Positions 17,270 through 25,539 of a stretch of DNA of 64,000 nucleotides are shown here, in pieces. How positions within the stretch are numbered: the stretch's first letter is position 1; every line of letters begins with the position of its first letter. Position numbers and translations under genes: made by a program. The notes beneath the pieces are model-generated. The model saw nothing but the letters and a program-made list of their open reading frames with translations. It had not been told where the DNA came from and did no database searches. Origin of the DNA: Sediminibacterium soli (GTDB lineage Bacteria; Bacteroidota; Bacteroidia; Chitinophagales; Chitinophagaceae); assembly GCF_009939225.1 (NCBI RefSeq), contig NZ_JAACJR010000008.1:1541377-1605376 (forward strand). The letters run 5' to 3'.

Positions 17270-18619
17270 TTATTTAAAATCAACCGTGCAGTTCTGACAT
17301 TTCATGTCGATCTTCAGTCCCTTGCCGTCTCCAACGGTGGCGGTGAATTTCGAGGGACCGCTATCGCCCCAGCGGCCTGTACCGGCACTGGCAAGGGTGC
17401 CGGTGATCATGATGCGCGTAGGACTGGCGGAGGAGCCGCTGCCGGTGGATTCTGTTTTCGTTTCGGCAACGGGCTGCTTTTCAAAATTACCGTATACGGA
17501 ACTGTAAGGGCCGGCAAACTGTACACTGTAATTCTTCACTTCACGGAGCGGGATGCGGATATCGGCATAGCGGTTATCCACTTTGATGGAGGTAAGCGCC
17601 GGACCTACTTTCCTTACCTTGATATCCGCATTTGCGCCGTCTATCTCCATGGAGCCGTTGAGTTTGGTGATACGCAGGTTGCCGTAGTTTTTGCGCCCTG
17701 TTACTTCACCCGCTTCTTCTATCTCGTACTCATCATTGGTGCTGCGCAGGGAGATTTTTTTGGCTGATGCCATTTCGATCGTGGAGTATTTGCTGTCAAC
17801 ATCCAGTTCATCCACCTCTTTGGCGCTGAAACGGCCGTTGGCGAATTCAAGCTCTGCCGTTTTGATATTGCCCACATTGGCGTTGGAATATTTGGAGCGG
17901 AGCATGAGCTTATTCAGGTTATCGGCTTCAAGATTGCCATTGGTGATATCCACCGAAGCATCCGAGATGCCTGCCGGAAGCTGTACATCGGCATATTTGC
18001 TTTCGATATCCAGTTTACTTCCTGCCGGAACAGTGATGGTAACCGTTCTTTTCAGTTTGGTATTGGTGCCCATATTCTGTCCGTTTGAACTGAATACTGT
18101 CGCAACGCCGGAGCTGTAGGTAAATCCCTGCCCGTTGATCGTATAGGCGCTGCCGCCTACCGAACCGGCTTTGATCTTAACCGAAGAGCCCAGTGTTTTG
18201 AGCGACAGATTCACCCGTTCCAGCCATTCTTCGTCGCTGAGTTTGCTTTCTCCTTCAAAATACACGGTGGCGCTCACTTTTACTTTGGGCTGGTCCCAGG
18301 TTTTTACCACGATGCTGCGCGATGAATTTTCGATATAGATCTCCGATGCCTTGCTTACGGGTATTTCCTTGCTCACTTCCTTGCTCTTGAGGTCTTCTTC
18401 CCTGATCTGTTTATCGCCGGAGAAAAAGAAGCTGCCTTCCTGGTTGGTGGTGGCCACCCCGTTTACCTGCGCTACCCGGGCCGGCGGCGGTGCAGCCATA
18501 TCGGCCTGCCGGCCTACGGAAACGCGCACCGGTGCGGTAGAAGTTGCCTGCTGCGCGGAGGCCGAAGCAGCCAGCAGCAGTAAGCTGCCGAATAAAGTAT
18601 TACGCATAACTGGTTTCAT
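17270..18619 (-). CDS. Exported DUF4097-like beta-helix protein
   Basis: 449 residues with a signal peptide (LFGSLLLLAASASAQQ). From about residue 80 it shows the repeating short-strand pattern of DUF4097-type putative adhesins: VSKASEIYIENSSRSIVVKT, then LDIESKYADVQLPAG, SVDITNGNLEADNLN, LMLRSKYSNANVGN, ELDVDSKYSTIEMA, LRSTNDEYEIEEAGE. The recurring SKY(A/S) turn suggests a right-handed beta-helix (inference). It ends with DMKCQNCTVDFK, two cysteines near the C-terminus. It is third in an operon after an ECF sigma factor and a membrane anti-sigma candidate, so it is probably an envelope component whose expression answers to that sigma factor. Molecular function unknown. Confidence 0.8.
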   Translation of the reverse strand: MKPVMRNTLFGSLLLLAASASAQQATSTAPVRVSVGRQADMAAPPPARVAQVNGVATTNQEGSFFFSGDKQIREEDLKSKEVSKEIPVSKASEIYIENSSRSIVVKTWDQPKVKVSATVYFEGESKLSDEEWLERVNLSLKTLGSSVKIKAGSVGGSAYTINGQGFTYSSGVATVFSSNGQNMGTNTKLKRTVTITVPAGSKLDIESKYADVQLPAGISDASVDITNGNLEADNLNKLMLRSKYSNANVGNIKTAELEFANGRFSAKEVDELDVDSKYSTIEMASAKKISLRSTNDEYEIEEAGEVTGRKNYGNLRITKLNGSMEIDGANADIKVRKVGPALTSIKVDNRYADIRIPLREVKNYSVQFAGPYSSVYGNFEKQPVAETKTESTGSGSSASPTRIMITGTLASAGTGRWGDSGPSKFTATVGDGKGLKIDMKCQNCTVDFK

Positions 18620-18632
18620 TGTATTGTACTGT

Positions 18633-19358
18633 TTAGATATTCAGGAAATAGGTTCTGGTAGAATCAACAGGACCGCGGTTTTGTTTAAAGCGGTTGTTGG
18701 TTTTGTTCATTTCGAGTTGCAACTGTTTAAGGATATTGAGTTTCTGCTGGTAGAGATTGATGAGCTGATCAAGCAAGGCATCGTTAAGACCGCGCCTGGC
18801 TATATCGGTCTTGATGCTTTTTTCATCTCTCTCCATCTGCTTCAGCTGTACTTTGAAATCGTCGAAATAAGCCGGCGTTTCTGCGTACATAGGCATTGTG
18901 CTTACCCTGGCCCGCTGCAGGTTGATCACCTGGGTAAAGCTGTTCTCTATATCTGTGAGTGCATGCATATCCGCTTTATTCATCTTAGCGGAGTTGGCCA
19001 TGCGGTTTTGTCTGGGTGCTGTTTCCGTTCTGGCGGTAATGGGTTCGGTCGATACTTCAGGCCGGATCGTTTGTGGTTCATGTGTCTGCGGTGTTGCCGG
19101 CACACGGTTTTTTACCGGGCCCGGCGCCAGCTGTGCCGTATCCCTTGTTTGTTTGCTGTTGCTGTCAACCAGGTGCCAGATACCGATACCCGCCAGCACC
19201 AGCACACAGGCCGCCACCGCCCAGCGTGTAACCATCGTCACCACATTGGTTTTTTTCACGGCTGTCTGTCCGCTGATGCGTTCCCATACCTGTGAACGGG
19301 GCTCGTCCAGGTCGAGTTCATCGGCATGCTGCCGCAGGTATTTTTTTAACTCATCCAT
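18633..19358 (-). CDS. Putative membrane-anchored anti-sigma factor
   Basis: 241 residues. The N-terminal 40 residues are charged and would be cytosolic (LKKYLRQHADELDLDEPRSQ), followed by one membrane segment near residues 46-64 (WAVAACVLVLAGIGIWHLV) and a periplasmic tail with predicted helical coiled-coil content (KVQLKQMERDEKSIKTD, LINLYQQKLNILKQLQLEM). The architecture and the 8-base overlap with the upstream ECF sigma gene point to an anti-sigma factor; no zinc-binding HxxxCxxC motif is visible, so it is not a classical ZAS protein. It is followed 13 bases later by the DUF4097-like gene. Confidence 0.65.
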   Translation of the reverse strand: MDELKKYLRQHADELDLDEPRSQVWERISGQTAVKKTNVVTMVTRWAVAACVLVLAGIGIWHLVDSNSKQTRDTAQLAPGPVKNRVPATPQTHEPQTIRPEVSTEPITARTETAPRQNRMANSAKMNKADMHALTDIENSFTQVINLQRARVSTMPMYAETPAYFDDFKVQLKQMERDEKSIKTDIARRGLNDALLDQLINLYQQKLNILKQLQLEMNKTNNRFKQNRGPVDSTRTYFLNI

Positions 19359-19899
19359 GTATCTGTAATTGCTTGGTAATACGTTCTCTTAATAACTGCC
19401 TTGCCCTGTGGTACTGGCTTTTGCTGGTCGACTCAGAAATACCCAGCTGGGCGGCAATGTCTTTATGGCTGTAGTCCTCTGTAACAAACAGGTTGAATAC
19501 CTGCCGGCAGCCATCCGGCAAACCTTTGATCTCACGGTGGATGATGGTAAAGTCCACCGTTTTCCACCATTCCGTTTCTTCCACCGCGGCATCGTTCTTC
19601 CCGTCTTCCCATTCGTTCCAGTACACATTTTTTTTACTGAAACGGATACACTCATTGACCACGATCCTTTTCAGCCAGCCCCCAAACTGCACCGCTTCCT
19701 TTAACTGGTGAAGGTTTTTAAAGGCGATAATGAAAGACTCCTGCAGAAGATCTTCCGCATCATTGCGGTTACCTGTCATACGCGTGCAGATGTTGAACAT
19801 GCTTTTACTGTACTGCCGGTACAGCCAAGCCTGGGCATCCGCATCGCCTTTGCAGGCTTTTCTCACAACGGCCGTTTGTATGGTGTTTACCTGTTCCAA
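19351..19899 (-). CDS. ECF-type RNA polymerase sigma factor
   Basis: 182 residues. Region 2 is seen as YRQYSKSMFNICTRMTGNRN then DAEDLLQESFIIAFKNLHQ, and region 4 as LPDGCRQVFNLFVTEDYSHK, DIAAQLGISESTSKSQYHRA. No region 3 or extra domain, which is standard for ECF factors. Its stop overlaps the start of the anti-sigma candidate, implying translational coupling. It probably directs RNA polymerase to its own operon and envelope genes (inference). A one-mismatch -7 box (AACCTTTG) lies near 19935-19942. Confidence 0.93.
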   Translation of the reverse strand: MEQVNTIQTAVVRKACKGDADAQAWLYRQYSKSMFNICTRMTGNRNDAEDLLQESFIIAFKNLHQLKEAVQFGGWLKRIVVNECIRFSKKNVYWNEWEDGKNDAAVEETEWWKTVDFTIIHREIKGLPDGCRQVFNLFVTEDYSHKDIAAQLGISESTSKSQYHRARQLLRERITKQLQIHG

Positions 19900-20077
19900 T
19901 GAATAAATCCGGGTATAGGAGTTGGCATGGTGACAAAGGTTGGAAAGAAGAGGGGATTTTTTTTAATGGCCGATGGGCGATTGCCGACGGATGGTGGCGG
20001 ACGCATATGTTTTTGAATAATTGAATATATTATTAATTGATTTTTATTTAGTTATGAAAATTTGTACGATGTAAAAA

Positions 20078-20124
20078 GCCGCAGATCCGCAGTTGATCAA
20101 TATCCCAATCTGCGACTCTGCGGC
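20078..20124 (-). terminator. Hairpin with flanking A/T runs downstream of the aldo/keto reductase
   Basis: Arms GCCGCAGATCCGCAG (20078-20092) and CTGCGACTCTGCGGC (20110-20124) pair with three mismatches; read on the minus strand the stem is followed by CTTTTTAC. It lies about 70 bases after the stop at 20195. The rest of the 295-base gap 19900-20194 is AT-rich, plus AACCATTCGATGTAACCATT, a word of the GTTGAATGG palindrome family. Confidence 0.6.
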
Positions 20125-20194
20125 AAAAAAATGCAGTTTACCCAGTCTGATGAACGAAATAACCATTCGATGTAACCATTCAACCGGCGAATCC

Positions 20195-21184
20195 TTACGA
20201 CAGATCCAGCTTCGGTTTATTGTCCAGTATGGTTTCTATTTCCGCTATCACCTCATCCGTGAGCAGCTTAACCACTTCTAGGGCTTTCAGGTTTTCTGTG
20301 AGCTGTTCTTTTTTGGTGGCGCCGAGGATGGCCGTGGTCACATGCGGGTTTTTGATCGTCCAGGCAATGGCCAGCGTGGCAAGCGATACGCCCAGTCTGT
20401 CTGCCAGTGTTCCGAGTTTTTTCACTTTTTCCAGCTTGGCTTCCTGCAGCCAGCGTTCTTTCAGCCAGTCAAACCCTTCGATGGCAAGTCTTGAATCGGC
20501 TGGGATACCGTTATTGTATTTTCCCGTCAGGAAACCGGCTGCCAGGGGGCTCCAGATAGTGGTGCCCAGGCCTTTGTTCCGGAATACGGGCAGGTAATCC
20601 TGTTCCATTTTGAACCGTTCGAACATATTGTATTGCGGCTGCTCTACCACCGGCCCGATAAGGTGATGCTGATCCGCCACGCGATGCGCTTCCATGATCT
20701 CTGCGCCGCTCCACTGGCTGGTGCCCCAGTATACTATCTTACCCTGCTGAACAAGGTTATGCATGGTCCAGACCGTTTCTTCAACAGGTACGTTCACATC
20801 GGGACGGTGACAGAAAAAGATATCCAGGTAATCTGTCTGTAAACGCTGCAGCGCTTCATGACAGGCTTCCACCAGGTGTTTGCGGCTTAATCCTGTCTGG
20901 TTAGGTTTGTTTTCTTTTCCCCGCCAGCCAAAATAGGCTTTGGAGGAAAGTGTGTAGGAGGTGCGGTCCCAGTTCTTTGTCTTCAATACACGTCCCATCA
21001 TCTTCTCACTCTCTCCCAATGCATATACTTCCGCATTATCGAAAAAGTTAATGCCACTGTCATAAGCCATACCCATCAGTGTATCGGCGCTGTTATCGGC
21101 TATCTGTTTGTGAAAAGTTACCCAGCTGCCAAAACTCAGTACACTTAACTGCAGGCCGCTATTGCCCATTCTGCGATATTCCAT
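20195..21184 (-). CDS. Aldo/keto reductase, potassium-channel beta-subunit-like
   Basis: 329 residues from ATG 21184. The open frame continues upstream into an intergenic palindrome, so the inner ATG giving MEYRRMGNSGLQLS is chosen. Motifs: SVLSFGSWVTF, DNAEVYALGESEKMMG with the catalytic Asp and Tyr, KAYFGWRGK with the catalytic Lys, and the HRPDVNVPVEETVW segment with the catalytic His. C-terminal TTAILGATKKEQLTENLKAL binds NADPH. This is the AKR branch related to YghZ and Kv-beta subunits, cytosolic NADPH-dependent carbonyl reductases. Substrate unknown. Confidence 0.92.
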   Translation of the reverse strand: MEYRRMGNSGLQLSVLSFGSWVTFHKQIADNSADTLMGMAYDSGINFFDNAEVYALGESEKMMGRVLKTKNWDRTSYTLSSKAYFGWRGKENKPNQTGLSRKHLVEACHEALQRLQTDYLDIFFCHRPDVNVPVEETVWTMHNLVQQGKIVYWGTSQWSGAEIMEAHRVADQHHLIGPVVEQPQYNMFERFKMEQDYLPVFRNKGLGTTIWSPLAAGFLTGKYNNGIPADSRLAIEGFDWLKERWLQEAKLEKVKKLGTLADRLGVSLATLAIAWTIKNPHVTTAILGATKKEQLTENLKALEVVKLLTDEVIAEIETILDNKPKLDLS

Positions 21185-21214
21185 GTTGCTTGATTTTAGA
21201 GGAAAGCTACGGGG

Positions 21215-21300
21215 ATTTTGGAATTCTGGAATTGCGAATTTTGAAATTTTCGGACAGATTATTATCAATTTCAAAATTCGCAATTCCAGAATTTCAAAAT
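21215..21300. repeat. Near-perfect 34-base inverted repeat
   Basis: Arms 21215-21248 and 21267-21300 match at 33 of 34 positions (core TCTGGAATTGCGAATTTTG) around an 18-base loop. It sits between the lptC stop (21303) and the aldo/keto reductase start. It may terminate the coaX-OMP-lptC operon, but its AT-rich, word-like structure matches the other intergenic palindromes of the window. Confidence 0.8.
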
Positions 21301-21302
21301 CT

Positions 21303-21917
21303 CTATTTCGGTTTGGTGGTATCAGCGGCCGGATTCGCCGTGCTGTCGGGTATACGGAAGAAACTGCCGGATTGCACCTGGTTGAAGGTGACCAGGCTCA
21401 GGTCTTCATTACATGTCATTCCATTCAATCCTATGATCAGGTTCGAACGGAAAGCCTGGCTCCAGATCACTTTTTTGTCCGTATAGAATTTGCCGGTATT
21501 CTGGTCCCAGTATAATTCGGGGCAGCGCAAAGTATCTCCCTTGATATTGAAGGCAAGCACATTTCCGCGCAGGAAAACTTTCTTCTCGTTTTCAAGGAAC
21601 CTTCCGTAATCTGCGCGCAACTGGCTTTCGATGCGGGTGGTACTGTCGTTGTAAAAATCAACATGCAGGGTATTGGGGAATTCCACCTTATTGGCGCTGT
21701 CGCCGCCATAGCGAAGCATCCGCGGTGCGGTAAGATGTGCACGCATTTTTCCCTTTATACTGAGATAGCTGTCTATGTTTTTTCCTTCATCCACCCCTAT
21801 TTTTTTGCTGCCCAGCTCGCGCACTTCGTTGATATCGTTCTCGCAGGCACACACAAAAAAGCAGCCGCTGATCAGGGCTGCCAGTAAAATAGGTTTATGA
21901 GAAAAACGGTTAATCAT
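21303..21917 (-). CDS. lptC: LPS export periplasmic protein LptC
   Basis: 204 residues. Lipoprotein-like N-terminus with ISGC at Cys19, followed by further cysteines. The body is the LptC-type beta-jellyroll: SYLSIKGKMRAHLTAPRM, HVDFYNDSTTRIESQLRADY, FLENEKKVFLRGNVLAFN and GDTLRCPELYWDQNTGKFYT. LptC bridges the inner-membrane LptBFG exporter to periplasmic LptA. Its start overlaps the upstream outer-membrane protein gene by 8 bases. The C-terminal tail after FRIPD is disordered (STANPAADTTKPK). Confidence 0.88.
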   Translation of the reverse strand: MINRFSHKPILLAALISGCFFVCACENDINEVRELGSKKIGVDEGKNIDSYLSIKGKMRAHLTAPRMLRYGGDSANKVEFPNTLHVDFYNDSTTRIESQLRADYGRFLENEKKVFLRGNVLAFNIKGDTLRCPELYWDQNTGKFYTDKKVIWSQAFRSNLIIGLNGMTCNEDLSLVTFNQVQSGSFFRIPDSTANPAADTTKPK

Positions 21918-23289
21918 ATTTGCGTTTCACGAACCAAATATCGCTCATACTGATTCCCAGAGAAAACTGCATATAGGTTTCTGTGACATTATTCACGCTG
22001 GATCCTCTTTTACCAAACTGCAGGGCCATATTCATTACCGTGAACTGGTCGTTATAGCTGGTCCATTTACGAATGGGCAGACCGGCTCCGAAAGACACAC
22101 CGTACTGTTTGAGTCCTTTACCATCCGGATTCAGGTAATCCTTGCCAAGATAAACACCCGCACGGTAGTTTACCGCATTCCAGTAGCCGCGGCTGGCCAG
22201 CGGATCGGGAGCAAACTGCACGCCCAGCTTGTATTGCCAGCTGTTGCTTAACTGGTCGGGTGCACCGTAAAAACGATAGCCGGTCCACTGGGAACCGGTG
22301 TATTCAAGACCGATAGACCATAGTTCAAAAACACCTCTTGAGTTGGTGGCCGTTTTATGTAAGGTGACCCCCGCCGCGTACTGCGCCGGAAGCACGACCG
22401 ATCCTTTGATATCGTTCTGCGAAAGCACGCTGTCGATCTTTATTTCACCGCCGGAGGTATAGCCCAATGTATGTCTGTCCTGGTCCTGCAGGGCGCTCAT
22501 GGTCTGCTTCAGGGTTCCCGTAACACCAAACCGCAGTTTATAATGCTCGGTTGTTTTATCGATCGTATTAACCCTGCTGTGCAGCGTTACTTCGTACTGC
22601 GCACCGGCCGAAAGAAACATACCGCCAAACGTAGTCAGCGTAGAGGTTTTGGAAGAATGGTACAATACGGAATCATTCAAAAAGTTCTTGGTCGTATTCA
22701 CTTCCTTGCGTCCGAAATTATACCCCGTATTAAACCCGATCTGGAAGTTTTTCCATCTTTTGCCAAGTCCTACAAATACCTGGTTCAGTCCCCCGCTGCC
22801 ATTGTACAGGGTCTGAACGCTGTCGGCGCCGATCTTTGAGAAATCCTGCACCGAATAGTTGATACGGCTCAAAGGTTTCAGACCAAAAGCAAGTCCCCAG
22901 CCCTTGGTACGGTTCAACGGCACCCCTACCGCCACGTAAGACGGGATAAAATTGGCCGAATTGAATTTGCCCGAAGGGTTTTTGCTGTACAGTGTTCTTG
23001 AATCGATGGTAACGCCGATATCGAACGTAGACATATAAAGTCCGCCGTAAGTGGCAGGGTTTCCGAAGTTCACGGACTGTCCCACGTTGTTGTGCAAGCC
23101 ATCCGAATAAGCTGCTGTTAAACCGCCCATGGAGCGGCTGATGATATGCTGGTTATTATAGAATTCGCCTAAGCCATACCTGTTGAAAGGTGAGTTTTCC
23201 TGTGCTTTTACAGCCTGAAAAAAAAAGGTTGCTACAAACACCAAACTAAGCCTGGAAATGTTAGAAATGGTTAGACGCACTGATCGCAT
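21910..23289 (-). CDS. Outer-membrane beta-barrel protein of the coaX-lptC cluster
   Basis: 459 residues. A signal peptide ends AVKAQ, then NSPFNRYGLGEFYNNQ and SRSMGGLTAAYSDG, the start typical of a conserved Bacteroidota outer-membrane family usually found between coaX and lptC. Alternating hydrophobic strands continue to the C-terminus (TYMQFSLGISMSDIWFVKRK). The first 29 bases overlap the end of coaX and the last 8 overlap lptC, so the three are one tightly coupled operon. Specific function unknown; a role in envelope biogenesis is suggested only by the neighbours. The fold could be FadL-like (low certainty). Confidence 0.8.
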   Translation of the reverse strand: MRSVRLTISNISRLSLVFVATFFFQAVKAQENSPFNRYGLGEFYNNQHIISRSMGGLTAAYSDGLHNNVGQSVNFGNPATYGGLYMSTFDIGVTIDSRTLYSKNPSGKFNSANFIPSYVAVGVPLNRTKGWGLAFGLKPLSRINYSVQDFSKIGADSVQTLYNGSGGLNQVFVGLGKRWKNFQIGFNTGYNFGRKEVNTTKNFLNDSVLYHSSKTSTLTTFGGMFLSAGAQYEVTLHSRVNTIDKTTEHYKLRFGVTGTLKQTMSALQDQDRHTLGYTSGGEIKIDSVLSQNDIKGSVVLPAQYAAGVTLHKTATNSRGVFELWSIGLEYTGSQWTGYRFYGAPDQLSNSWQYKLGVQFAPDPLASRGYWNAVNYRAGVYLGKDYLNPDGKGLKQYGVSFGAGLPIRKWTSYNDQFTVMNMALQFGKRGSSVNNVTETYMQFSLGISMSDIWFVKRKYD

Positions 23290-23989
23290 ACAGTCCTTTA
23301 TAGATTAGATAAGGGTCGGCAAATATCTTGTTTTTTAGGTGCGGTACAAAAAAACCCATGTCTCCCCCGGTTAACAGCACGTTAAAGTTGCTGTATTTCA
23401 ATGCGTAAGCATCAATAATACCATCAATTTCCTTGGCCATTCCCAGTATTACGCCGCTCAGTATATTGGTTTTGGTATCGTATCCCACCAGCGGAAAATC
23501 GTGTTCCGCCTTTACCAGCGGCAGCAGGGCCGTTTGCTCGTGCATGGCCCTGAAACGCATATGCATACCCGGCGAAATGCCACCTCCGAGGAATGCATGG
23601 GCTTCGTTCACAAAATTATAGGTGATACAGGTGCCCAGGCCGATGGCCAGGTTATGCCGGCCGGGAAACAGGTCAACCGCTGCGGCAACAATGGCCAGCC
23701 TGTCTGCCCCGATGGTTTCGGGCTTGCCCACCGGCGTGGTCACCGGCAGTTTGCTGGTATGATCCAGTTTGTGAAAATGCGTATGTGCCGCCAGCAGCGT
23801 TTCCATTTCGGGAGGATGGTTGATCACCGAAGAGAGAATAGACCAGGTTGGCCGGTGTTCATCGATCAGCCGCTGTATGGTTGCCGTTCCTGCATCGGCC
23901 AGTACATGCTCCTGCACAAATTTGCGGTCATTGAATACAGCGCATTTCATACGCGTATTACCGAAATCGAAGCAAAGCGTGGTTTCCAT
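23261..23989 (-). CDS. coaX: Type III pantothenate kinase
   Basis: 242 residues, normal for CoaX. Motifs: LCFDFGNTRMK (phosphate loop 1), PVTTPVGKPETIGADRLAI (the GADR signature), IGLGTCITYNF (phosphate loop 2), GGGISPGMHMRFRAMHEQTA and LLTGGDMGFF. The enzyme phosphorylates pantothenate in the first step of coenzyme A synthesis, is cytosolic and is not feedback-inhibited by CoA. Its stop lies inside the next gene (29-base overlap). A TAACTTGC -7-like box is present about 30 bases before the start. Confidence 0.94.
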   Translation of the reverse strand: METTLCFDFGNTRMKCAVFNDRKFVQEHVLADAGTATIQRLIDEHRPTWSILSSVINHPPEMETLLAAHTHFHKLDHTSKLPVTTPVGKPETIGADRLAIVAAAVDLFPGRHNLAIGLGTCITYNFVNEAHAFLGGGISPGMHMRFRAMHEQTALLPLVKAEHDFPLVGYDTKTNILSGVILGMAKEIDGIIDAYALKYSNFNVLLTGGDMGFFVPHLKNKIFADPYLIYKGLYAISASNHF

Positions 23990-24085
23990 GGTGAGGGAGG
24001 TTGACGGGGTTGAACGGGGGCAAGTTAGCGATTGAAAAGCTATTCGCCGGCCGGTATTACCCCTGGGAGTTCAACGGTTACCGAT

Positions 24086-24721
24086 TCAGCTGAAATTAAA
24101 CCCGCCCAGCTCCCTGAAATGCCCGTTCAGTTTGATCTTTTCCTTCAGGTTCTCTATACCGCTTACCACGGGCAGCACTTTGGCAAGATGTCTTTTCAGG
24201 TATTCGAGCCGCTGCAGTTCGTGCATCAGACCCAGCATTTCGTATTCTTCCCCGAGCGACATGCCCGCGTGATGGGCGATATCGTAGCTTGTCAGCTGTT
24301 CTTCCTCCGTTGTAAAATCCTTGTGCACGTTCAGCAATCGGTGCAGCTGGCGGAGGGATGCCACCACACCCCTGATCATATTCCTTTGCGCGGTATCGTT
24401 TGCCGGATAGGTTACGATGGCGCCGCTGTATAATTTATCGGGTATCTCTTTCACGATCTCCAGTATGCGGAATACCCGGGTGCCTTTGACGCGTATATCC
24501 ATTTTTCCGTCCTCGTATGTTTTCACCAGTTCAGACACTTCCACAAGCGTTCCCATCTCCGCCACACTGTTATTGATGACGGCGGGAATACCAAAGGGTT
24601 TATGTGTATGATGACATTCACTGATCAGTTGCCTATACCTCGGCTCGAATATATGGAGGTTCAGCGCTTCTCCGGGGTACACGACGATGCTGAGCGGGAA
24701 TATCGGAACAAAATTCGTCAT
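24086..24721 (-). CDS. LON peptidase substrate-binding (LON-N) domain protein
   Basis: 211 residues consisting of a single LON N-terminal domain: FPLSIVVYPGEALNLHIFEP, RYRQLISECHHTHKPFGI, MGTLVEVSELVKTYEDGKMD, VKGTRVFRILEI, then a helical C-terminal part. No AAA or protease domain, so this is a stand-alone LON-N protein as found in many bacteria; it may be a substrate adaptor (inference). A TACCTTTA box lies 3 bases before ATG 24721, suggesting a leaderless mRNA. Confidence 0.88.
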   Translation of the reverse strand: MTNFVPIFPLSIVVYPGEALNLHIFEPRYRQLISECHHTHKPFGIPAVINNSVAEMGTLVEVSELVKTYEDGKMDIRVKGTRVFRILEIVKEIPDKLYSGAIVTYPANDTAQRNMIRGVVASLRQLHRLLNVHKDFTTEEEQLTSYDIAHHAGMSLGEEYEMLGLMHELQRLEYLKRHLAKVLPVVSGIENLKEKIKLNGHFRELGGFNFS

Positions 24722-24724
24722 AGG

Positions 24725-24732
24725 TAAAGGTA
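24725..24732 (-). promoter_or_regulatory. -7-like box abutting the LON-N gene start
   Basis: TACCTTTA on the minus strand (one mismatch to TAnnTTTG) lies 3 bases before ATG 24721. Confidence 0.45.
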
Positions 24733-24771
24733 GGAACGAATGGCAGAGAAGGGGCTATGGCCGGTGTTAAA

Positions 24772-25539
24772 CTATTTCTGTTTTACACCAAGGTTCAGCT
24801 GCTGCAGCTGCGCGTATTTCATCCAGGTATACCAGGCGTTCATTTTGGCGATGGTATAGCCTGCTTCCCCGTCGAGAAAGCCGAGCCGGAGCAGGTAGTT
24901 GGTGACAAAGGAAACGGGGCCTGCCAGCCTGCGTTGCAGCCACCATGATTTTTTTCCGCGCTGGTGGTATTTCATTGCATTGAGCATGGCATACCGCACC
25001 GTTTTATCTGCAAACTCTTCCAGGTTGCGGGATGTATAGTGATGAATATATCCTTTGAGCGTAACCACCTGCTTTATATCCGGCATCTGCAGCGCCTCAT
25101 GCACCTCTGCTTCATTCCACTGCACCCGGTTCCGGTTATACAAACGGATATGTTCATCGCCGGCCCATTCGCCAAAACGTATCATTTTTTCACCAAGAAA
25201 TGCGCGGAAACGGATATTGTATACGATATCGTCTTCGCGCAGCGCAAGGACTGTCAGCACATCGCAAAGCTTTTGATCGAGCACCTCGTCTGCATCGATC
25301 GACAATATCCAGTCGTGCCTGGCCATCGCAACGCCTTTGTTCTTGTTGGGTCCGTAGCCTGTCCAGCCCGTTTCGAGCAGTCTTGCCCCCGTACCCGTTA
25401 CAACCTGCTGTGTGCCGTCGGTGCTGCCGCTGTCTACCACTACGATATCATCGCTCACTTTCTGCGCTGCGGCGATCGTGCGGCCGATGATATGCGATTC
25501 ATTCCGGCAGATGATGACAACAGATAATAACGGATTCAT
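24772..25539 (-). CDS. Family 2 glycosyltransferase (WaaE/KdtX-like)
   Basis: 255 residues from ATG 25539. The frame stays open far upstream, inside the O-antigen ligase gene in another frame, but MNPLLSVVIICRNESHIIGR is the classical GT-A start. Further motifs: DDIVVVDSGSTDGTQQV, GYGPNKNKGVAMARHDWILS, the metal-binding IDADEVLD, and KGYIHHYTSRNLEEF. This matches the lipopolysaccharide core glycosyltransferase family including WaaE/KdtX. The start overlaps the upstream ligase stop by 4 bases, so the pair is translationally coupled and probably acts in surface glycan assembly. Confidence 0.9.
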   Translation of the reverse strand: MNPLLSVVIICRNESHIIGRTIAAAQKVSDDIVVVDSGSTDGTQQVVTGTGARLLETGWTGYGPNKNKGVAMARHDWILSIDADEVLDQKLCDVLTVLALREDDIVYNIRFRAFLGEKMIRFGEWAGDEHIRLYNRNRVQWNEAEVHEALQMPDIKQVVTLKGYIHHYTSRNLEEFADKTVRYAMLNAMKYHQRGKKSWWLQRRLAGPVSFVTNYLLRLGFLDGEAGYTIAKMNAWYTWMKYAQLQQLNLGVKQK

